Position numbers and translations under genes: made by a program. A stretch of 64,000 bases of DNA from Allochromatium palmeri. Its GTDB lineage: Bacteria; Pseudomonadota; Gammaproteobacteria; Chromatiales; Chromatiaceae. Positions within the stretch are counted from its first letter, which is position 1; each line of letters starts with the position of its first letter. Shown here one piece after another: positions 58,269 to 64,000 of this stretch. The stretch spans positions 117,894 through 181,893 of the forward strand of contig NZ_WNKT01000003.1 of the NCBI RefSeq assembly GCF_009720725.1, given 5' to 3'. Below the pieces are notes generated by a model, which ran no database searches, had not been told where the DNA came from, and saw only the letters and a program-made list of their open reading frames with translations.

Positions 58269-59570
58269 ATGATCATCTTCTGGATTCTCGCCGGTATTCT
58301 GCTGGCCCTATCGCTCGTCTTCGTGCTCGCGCCACTGGTGCGCCCCACCCCGCCGGATACCGCGCCCGGCCAGGATCGGCTCAACCTGGAAGTCTTCCAG
58401 CAGCGACTGAAGGAACTCGATGCCGACCTGGAGGCCGGGTTTCTCGACCAGGCGCAGTACGAGGCCGCGCGGCGCGATCTGGAGCGCGAGCTGCTCTATG
58501 ACCTGGACGGTGCCGAAACGGCGGCCGCCACCGAACGCCCGGCCTCGGCCCTCAGCCGCTGGGCGCTGGCCTTGGCTCTCACCATCATCGTTCCAGCTGC
58601 GACCGTGCTCGCGTATCTGGAGTTCGGTCGAACCGACCTGATCGATCAGCGTCAGGCGACCACCATGACGGACGACACCAAGGCCGAGGTCGCCTCGCTG
58701 GAGGAACTGGTTGAGCAACTGGAAAAACGGCTCGAACAGGAGCCGGCGAATATCGATGGCTGGATGATGCTCAGCCGCACCTATCTGGCCATGGGTCGAC
58801 TCAACGCCGGCGCCAAGGCCATGGAACGCGCCTATGTGCTCGCGCCCAATGAGGTCAATCTCAAAATCGCCTATGCCGAGGTGCTGGGACTCGTCGATCC
58901 CAATAAAAGCCTGCTGGGGCGTCCGGCCGAGCTGATCGCCGAGGCACTGGCCCAGGAGCCGACCAATAGCAATGCCCGCTGGTTCTCGGGGCTGGTCGCC
59001 TTCCAGCGGGGCCAGTATCAGGCTGCGCGGACGACCTGGCAGAGCATCCTCGACGAACTGGATCCGGCGAGTGAGGAGGCCGGCAATCTCCGTCAGATGA
59101 TGGGCGAGGCCCAGCGTCGCGCTGGGATTCCGGCTGAGACCGCCTCCGCAACGCCAACCGAAGCAAGCGAGGCCAAGGTCGAGGCCACGACGACCGAAAC
59201 GCCCGCCGCGACAGCAACGTCCCAAGCGAGTCTGACCGTCGCCGTCAGTCTCGATCCAGGCATCTCGGATCGCGTCTCGCCCGACGATACGGTCTTTGTC
59301 TTCGCGCGTGCCGTTCAGGGACCACCGATGCCACTGGCCGTGCAGCGTCTTCAGGTCAAGGATCTGCCGACGACCGTAACGCTCGACGACAGCCAGGCCA
59401 TGAGTCCGGCCCTGCGTCTATCAGCCTTCGAGGAGATCAAGGTCGGAGCACGGGTCTCACTGAGCGGGCAGGCCACGCCCCAGCCCGGCGACCTCTTCGG
59501 CGAGTCGAGGCCAATTCAGCGCGCTGCCCAAACCGAGATCCGGATCCAGATCGATCAAGTGCGCCCCTGA
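58269..59570 (+). CDS. ccmI: Cytochrome c maturation protein CcmI
   Basis: A 433-residue protein with two N-terminal helices (about 1-22 and 94-115), a Leu-zipper-like loop between them (LNLEVFQQRLKELDADLEAG), TPR repeats (about 150-285: DGWMMLSRTYLAMGRLNAGA) and a beta-rich C-terminal domain (about 320-430). It chaperones apocytochromes to the haem lyase. An Ala/Thr/Glu linker lies at about 290-320. The operon ends here with a strong hairpin. Confidence 0.93.
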   Translation: MIIFWILAGILLALSLVFVLAPLVRPTPPDTAPGQDRLNLEVFQQRLKELDADLEAGFLDQAQYEAARRDLERELLYDLDGAETAAATERPASALSRWALALALTIIVPAATVLAYLEFGRTDLIDQRQATTMTDDTKAEVASLEELVEQLEKRLEQEPANIDGWMMLSRTYLAMGRLNAGAKAMERAYVLAPNEVNLKIAYAEVLGLVDPNKSLLGRPAELIAEALAQEPTNSNARWFSGLVAFQRGQYQAARTTWQSILDELDPASEEAGNLRQMMGEAQRRAGIPAETASATPTEASEAKVEATTTETPAATATSQASLTVAVSLDPGISDRVSPDDTVFVFARAVQGPPMPLAVQRLQVKDLPTTVTLDDSQAMSPALRLSAFEEIKVGARVSLSGQATPQPGDLFGESRPIQRAAQTEIRIQIDQVRP

Positions 59571-59580
59571 ACGCCCAAGC

Positions 59581-59611
59581 GGGCGCCAAGGACTCGGATG
59601 CCTTGGCGCCC
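59581..59611. terminator. Bidirectional hairpin between ccmI and ybhB-like gene
   Basis: A perfect 11-bp stem, GGGCGCCAAGG with CCTTGGCGCCC, and a 9-base loop between two convergent genes. A short T-rich stretch (GGTTTTCG) follows at a distance. It probably stops the ccm transcript. Confidence 0.6.
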
Positions 59612-59641
59612 TTCGCACGGTTTTCGACCATCGCTTCCAGC

Positions 59642-60127
59642 TCAGTCCACGACGGATTTCTCATAGGTACCGACCAGCTCAGCGTGGGCCAGGATATGAT
59701 CGTCCATGGCCAGCAGCAGATCGTCCTTGCCAGGCGTGCCCAGTGCCTCTGGTAGCCGCACATCCAGCGCATAGAGTCGGTGGAAATAGCGGTGTCGCCC
59801 GATCGGCGGGCAGGGTCCGCCATACCCCGTCCGGCCCCAGCTATTGATTCCTTCCCCCGTGCCCTCGGGCAATCCATGACGCGCCACGTCCTCGGGTAGC
59901 CCGGCGCAATCCAGCGGAATGTTGTAGAGAATCCAGTGATCCCAGACCATACGCGGCGCCGCTGGATCGGGCGCGTCTGGATCGTCGACGATCAACACCA
60001 GACTTTGTGTTCCCTCCGGGAGGTTCTCCCAGCTCAGGGGCGGCGAACAGTCGTCACCCTCGCAGGTGTAACGCAACGGCATGGATTCACCGTCGAGGAA
60101 TGCGTCCGATTTGAGAACCAGTACCAT
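59642..60127 (-). CDS. YbhB/YbcL-family (PEBP-like) protein
   Basis: A 161-residue cytoplasmic protein of the phosphatidylethanolamine-binding fold. CEGDDCSPPLSWENLPEGTQ, then LVLIVDDPDAPDPAAPRMVW and GYGGPCPPIGRHRYFHRLYA hold the ligand-pocket residues. GGAGG lies six bases before this ATG; a longer in-frame ORF upstream is not supported. The function of bacterial members is not settled. Confidence 0.92.
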   Translation of the reverse strand: MVLVLKSDAFLDGESMPLRYTCEGDDCSPPLSWENLPEGTQSLVLIVDDPDAPDPAAPRMVWDHWILYNIPLDCAGLPEDVARHGLPEGTGEGINSWGRTGYGGPCPPIGRHRYFHRLYALDVRLPEALGTPGKDDLLLAMDDHILAHAELVGTYEKSVVD

Positions 60128-60577
60128 TTTTGGCCTCCAGCGACATGCTAATGTTTGAGTCAAGACAGATTGAACCGCCCCTGGGTAAGTCGGCACGGTT
60201 CCACAGCGAACATTCCCGTTTCGGGTCATGACAGGCCGTTACGGGGGCGCGGTTCGATCACACAACGGCATTCTTGATCCCTAGCTGTGCGTCCTTCGGC
60301 GGCCCTCTGTATCGGCCGCCACTTTTTCCCCGCACCGACAGCCGGTGACGAGCGTTCCCACTCAGCGACGAGCCTAGCCCTGTTGGGCGGCGGCACACCG
60401 GCCATTTCACCCCGCCCCCTTGATCTAGGGCAAGTACATCACGATTTCACCGTCCAAGGCCGCCTGAGCCCCGCTCGGGTTACAGTATAATTTCGATTCG
60501 TTCGGAAGAACGCCCCTGGGTGCTCGCTCGCTTGCAGCGCCCCCGATTTCCACTCAAGCGCCACGACGGGATCAAAG
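60128..60577 (+). promoter_or_regulatory. 450-bp leader upstream of the EF-G paralogue
   Basis: No credible gene. A perfect TATAAT at 60486-60491 is the best -10; its -35 is poor. TTGATCTAGGGCAA at 60420-60433 is two mismatches from the FNR consensus, centred about 71 bases before the predicted start site, a position where FNR can activate. Two GC-rich inverted segments (around 60296-60320 and 60365-60405) could fold, but I cannot name an RNA family. Confidence 0.4.
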
Positions 60578-62623
60578 ATGTCTGACTACAATGCCGAGGA
60601 CGTCCGCAACATCGCCCTGGTCGGTCATGCCGGCTCTGGAAAGACCACCCTGGTGGAGGCGCTGCTCGCGGCCACCGGCGTCATCAACGTGCCTGGAAAC
60701 GTGACCAAGGGCACCACGGTCTGCGACTTCGACCCCATGGAAAAGGAGTTGCAGCACTCGCTGGACGCGGCCATCACCAGCTTCACCGCCAGCGGCAAGC
60801 ATATCAATCTGATCGACACCCCCGGCTATCCCGATTTCCTCGGACGCAGCCTCTCGGTGCTGCCGGCGGTCGAGACCGCCGCCCTGGTCATCAATGCCCA
60901 GGCCGGTATCGAATCCATGACCACACGCCTGATGAAGGCCGCCGACAACCGTCAGCTGTGCCGACTCATCATCGTCAACCAGATCGACGCCGATGGGGCC
61001 GAGCTGGCGCAGGTGACCGCGCAGATCCGCGAGACCTTCGGGGCCGAATGTCTGCCGATCAATCTGCCGGCCGATGGCGGCAAGCGCGTCGTCGACTGCT
61101 TCTTCCAGCCCAGCGGCGGCCCCACGGACTTCTCCTCGGTCGAGGAAGCCCACAGTCAGATCATCGATCAGGTGGTCGAGGTCGACGAGGAACTGATGGC
61201 GCTCTATCTGGAGCAGGGCCAGGAACTCCAGCCCGAACAGCTCCACGATCCCTTCGAGGCCGCGCTGCGTGAGGCGCATCTGATGCCGATCTGCTATGTC
61301 TCGGCCCAGACTGGTGCCGGCATCACTGAACTGCTGGAGATCATGGCGCGCTTGATGCCTAATCCAGCCGAGGGCAATCCGCCGCTCTTCCTCAAGGGCG
61401 AAGGTGCGGCCATGGAGCCGGTGCACGTCAGTCCCGATCCAGCGCAACATGCCGTGGCCCATGTGTTCAAGATCATCAATGATCCCTATCGCGGCAAGAT
61501 CGGGATGTTCCGCGTGCATCAGGGTCGCATCACGCCGGCCAGTCAGCTTCTCATCGGTGATGCGCGCAAGCCGTTCAAGGTCAACCATCTCTATCGCATG
61601 CATGGCAACGATCTGGTCGAGGTCGACGAAGGCGTGCCTGGTGACATCCTCGCCGTCACCCGCGTTGATGACATCCATTTCGATGCCGTGCTGCACGATT
61701 CGCACGATGAGGACCATTTCCATCTCACCACGATGGAATGCCCCATCCCGCTGTTCGGGCTGGCGATCAACACCAGCAAGCGCGGCGACGAGCAGAAACT
61801 CACCGATGCGCTCAACAAGCTGCGCGCCGAGGATCCCTGCTTCCACATCGAGCACAACGCCAGCACCAACGAAACCGTGATCCGCGGACTCGGCGAGGCG
61901 CATCTCAGGGTGGTACTACGGCGGCTGACCGATCAGTTCCACGTCGACGTCGAGACCCGTCCGCCGAGCATTCCCTATCGCGAAACCATCATGGGCAAGG
62001 CCGAGGGCCATCATCGGCACAAAAAGCAGACCGGTGGTGCCGGCCAGTTCGGCGAGGTCTATCTGCGGGTCGAACCCAATGCGCGTGGGGCTGGATTCGC
62101 GTTCGTCGATGCCGTGGTCGGCGGAGCCATTCCAGGCAACTTCATCCCCTCGATCGAGAAGGGTGTGCGCCAGGTGCTGGAGGAAGGTGCCATCGCCGGT
62201 TATCCGCTCCAGGACATTCGGGTCACTGTCTACGACGGCAAGTACCATGCGGTCGACTCCAAAGACATCGCCTTCGCGACGGCCGGACGCAAGGCGTTCA
62301 TCGACGCCGTACTCCAGGCCCAGCCGGTGATCCTGGAGCCCATCGTCAAGATTCGCATCACGACCCAGGACAGTGCCATGGGTGACCTGGCCGGGGATCT
62401 GTCGAGCCGGCGCGGACGCATCAACGGCAGCGAGTCCAAGAGTCGTGGGCGCGTGATCATCGAGGGCGAGGTGCCGCTGGCCGAGCTGGAGGGGTATGAC
62501 GCGCGGCTCAAGTCGCTCACCGGCGGCGAGGGCACTTACAGCATCGAGCTGAGCCACTACGATCCGGTTCCGGGCAACCTCCAGAAGCAGATGATGGATG
62601 CCTATCAGCGCGCTGAGGATTGA
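60578..62623 (+). CDS. EF-G-like GTPase (FusA paralogue)
   Basis: A 681-residue translational GTPase. G1 is VGHAGSGKTTLV, G3 is IDTPGYPDFLGRS, and G4 is NQID instead of NKMD. Domain II, a domain III with FGLAINTSKRGDEQ, domain IV (GGAGQFGEVYLRVEP) and domain V are present, so the EF-G layout is complete. Differences in G4 and the shortened domain I insert place it in the EF-G-like group, not the housekeeping FusA that sits with rpsL/rpsG. Its role is probably ribosome recycling or stress (inference). It stands alone after a long leader. Confidence 0.85.
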   Translation: MSDYNAEDVRNIALVGHAGSGKTTLVEALLAATGVINVPGNVTKGTTVCDFDPMEKELQHSLDAAITSFTASGKHINLIDTPGYPDFLGRSLSVLPAVETAALVINAQAGIESMTTRLMKAADNRQLCRLIIVNQIDADGAELAQVTAQIRETFGAECLPINLPADGGKRVVDCFFQPSGGPTDFSSVEEAHSQIIDQVVEVDEELMALYLEQGQELQPEQLHDPFEAALREAHLMPICYVSAQTGAGITELLEIMARLMPNPAEGNPPLFLKGEGAAMEPVHVSPDPAQHAVAHVFKIINDPYRGKIGMFRVHQGRITPASQLLIGDARKPFKVNHLYRMHGNDLVEVDEGVPGDILAVTRVDDIHFDAVLHDSHDEDHFHLTTMECPIPLFGLAINTSKRGDEQKLTDALNKLRAEDPCFHIEHNASTNETVIRGLGEAHLRVVLRRLTDQFHVDVETRPPSIPYRETIMGKAEGHHRHKKQTGGAGQFGEVYLRVEPNARGAGFAFVDAVVGGAIPGNFIPSIEKGVRQVLEEGAIAGYPLQDIRVTVYDGKYHAVDSKDIAFATAGRKAFIDAVLQAQPVILEPIVKIRITTQDSAMGDLAGDLSSRRGRINGSESKSRGRVIIEGEVPLAELEGYDARLKSLTGGEGTYSIELSHYDPVPGNLQKQMMDAYQRAED

Positions 62624-62716
62624 GAGCGCCCCCTCCAGCGACCTCGCGACTGGAAACAGCGATCCCCGGCCCCGAGCTTACAGGGGCTGCGGATCTCCAG
62701 CCAAAGTATTCAGGTG

Positions 62717-63130
62717 CTAGCCGAGCGCGCCGGCATCCGCCTCCTGGTGCTCCTGGGAGCCGCGCTGATTCTGTGTGAGCGACCAGAGCAGCAAGCCAAC
62801 CCAACCAATGACCGTCCAGCCGAGCAGGACGTTGAGCACACTGATGGTCACACGCCGGCGGTGGCCCTGGTCGAACGCTAACCAGGTCGGCAGCAGATAG
62901 AACAGGATCAGGAGCGCGGAGAGGAACCACCCTCTGACGTCGACCGGATAGAGCGCGTCGACGGCCAGCAACAGTAGCAGCCAGACCAGGACAAAGACTG
63001 GAATGCCGCGTCGCAAACCAAGCCGACGCAGGTTCTCGATGAGTGCGTGCGGAAGGCGGCGCTCGATGGCGGCAATCCAGGCCCGGGGGCGTGGCTCTTG
63101 GGCAGCCTTGGATGTTTGGTGTCGATCCAT
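62717..63130 (-). CDS. Superinfection immunity (Imm-like) family membrane protein
   Basis: A 137-residue protein with a basic N-terminus and three membrane helices (about 45-62, 68-88, 100-120). YLLPTWLAFDQGHRRR followed by NVLLGWTVIGWVGLLLWSL is the pattern of the T4 Imm-like family (PLP-x-A helix pair). GGAGA lies six bases before the ATG chosen. In T4 such a protein blocks DNA entry of other phages; in bacterial chromosomes the role is unproven. It lies next to an IS630 element. Confidence 0.75.
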   Translation of the reverse strand: MDRHQTSKAAQEPRPRAWIAAIERRLPHALIENLRRLGLRRGIPVFVLVWLLLLLAVDALYPVDVRGWFLSALLILFYLLPTWLAFDQGHRRRVTISVLNVLLGWTVIGWVGLLLWSLTQNQRGSQEHQEADAGALG

Positions 63131-63256
63131 AGAGGTTCTCCGGGAACAGGGAAGATATCCAGTGCAAAGGATAGCCTGGAATCGAGCCTGGATGCCAAGC
63201 GGGCCTGGCGTGATCAGTGCCGGCTGAGCTTTGTTTGCCACCGAACAGAGCACCTA

Positions 63257-64000
63257 GTACCGCGCACTGTGAATTTTCGGGATAATCGCTCATCATTCTC
63301 CCACAGCCTGATTGTGAGTCGCTTCCCATGGCCCGTCCTGCCCCGTTGATTGAGCTACCCCCTGAACCACGCACCGTCCTGGAAGGTCTGGCGCGAAGCC
63401 GCGAAACCGCCCACAGCCTGGTGCAGCGGGCGCAGATCGTGCTGCGCGCTGCCGACGGTGAGCGTAGCAAAGCGATTGGACAGGCGCTGGGACTCAATGA
63501 AGACGCGGTCGGGCAGTGGCGGCGGCGTTGGGTCGATGCCCAGGAGCGGCTCGCCGCTCTGACGGGCCCGCGTCTGGTTGCGGCGATCAAGGAGGTGCTG
63601 TCCGACCGCCCGCGTTGCGGTGCCCCGGGCGACTTTACGCCTGAGCAGATCTGCCAGATCATCGCCTTGGCCTGCGAGACCCCGCCGGACCCCTTGACGC
63701 ATTGGACGCGCCACGATCTGGTGCGCGAGACCATCGCCCGCGGCATTGCCCCCACCATTTCGGCCACCACCATTGGCCGTTTTTTAAAATCAGGCCGACC
63801 TCAAGCCGCATCGCACCCGCTACTGGCTCCACCCCAACATCGAAGACGAGGCCAGCTTCCGGAAGGACGTGCGCACGATCTGCAAGCTCTATCATCAAGC
63901 CACCGAGTTCCATGAACAGGGCATCCATGTGATCTCCACCGATGAGAAAACCGGGATCCAGGCGCTCGATCCCATTCACCCCAACCGGCCGATGCGCCCT
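63257..64000 (+). mobile_element. IS630-family insertion sequence, left part, cut by window edge
   Basis: The transposase begins at 63328. The left end is probably near 63257, where TA dinucleotides (the IS630 target) occur just before a GC-rich stretch; the right terminal repeat is outside the window, so the boundary is a guess. It is the only insertion sequence seen here. Confidence 0.45.
63328..64000 (+). pseudogene. IS630-family transposase with frameshift, incomplete at the edge
   Basis: The N-terminal half (HTH and linker: ERSKAIGQALGLNEDAVGQW, PRCGAPGDFTPEQICQIIAL, TISATTIGRFLK) is in one frame up to about 63789. The continuation QADLKPHRTRYWLHP and VISTDEKTGIQALDP, with the first catalytic Asp of the DDE domain, is in the +1 frame from 63791. 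One extra T at 63790, just after TTTTTTAAAA, accounts for the shift. It could be a mutation, a programmed +1 slip or a sequence error. The rest of the DDE domain lies outside the window. Confidence 0.75.

Overview
The window is a GC-rich chromosomal segment from a gammaproteobacterium, most likely a purple sulfur bacterium of the Chromatiaceae (Allochromatium/Thiocystis/Thiocapsa type). The clearest pointers are a soxB gene divergent from soxX-soxA-soxK-soxL, the layout I know from Allochromatium vinosum; the gammaproteobacterial gyrA-serC-serA-pheA-hisC-tyrA supraoperon; and complete system I cytochrome c maturation genes. The genus is an inference. I saw no rRNA and no CRISPR array.

Layout. 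1-9643 (minus): gyrA, serC, serA, pheA, hisC and a tyrA cut by the left edge; gyrA carries a 520-residue HNH-type intein. 9811-13348: an EAL protein and mtnA (minus), then divergent mtaD, forming a methylthioadenosine salvage patch. 13765-23340 (plus): thirteen genes for a membrane complex built from Mrp antiporter subunits joined to a NuoH/B/C/D/I-like module. 23342-25199: a DUF4126-like protein, a hicB-hicA pair and a DUF2939-like protein. 25219-29545: proB, obg, rpmA, rplU (minus), ispB and tRNA-Pro (plus). 29632-37494: a Cache-PAS-degenerate HD-GYP sensor, gltA with an aldolase-like gene, a DUF485-actP acetate permease pair and a response-regulator diguanylate cyclase. 37503-45639: a large hybrid kinase and the sox genes. 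45744-48566: tRNA-Leu and a three-gene operon (flavin/2Fe-2S reductase, cytochrome b-like protein, octahaem cytochrome c). 49051-59570: yajD, rlmKL and ccmAB-[PIN pair]-ccmCDEFGHI. 59642-64000: a YbhB-like protein, an EF-G paralogue, an Imm-like membrane protein and a frameshifted IS630 element cut by the right edge.

How it fits together. Sox proteins oxidise thiosulfate in the periplasm, and their c-type cytochromes and the octahaem protein need the Ccm apparatus encoded nearby. The Mrp-Nuo-like complex has no NADH-input genes, no complete [NiFe] cysteine set and only three in-line cysteines in its NuoB-like subunit. That pattern, two antiporter pumps and the gene order match what I recall of the archaeal sulfane sulfur reductase MBS/Mbx. 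In a sulfur-storing phototroph it could couple ferredoxin oxidation to polysulfide reduction in the dark, or run in reverse in the light.

The strongest items for follow-up are the MBS-like complex, the HNH intein with its repeat array in GyrA, the NAD(P)H-to-octahaem operon, and the PIN gene pair translationally coupled into the ccm operon.
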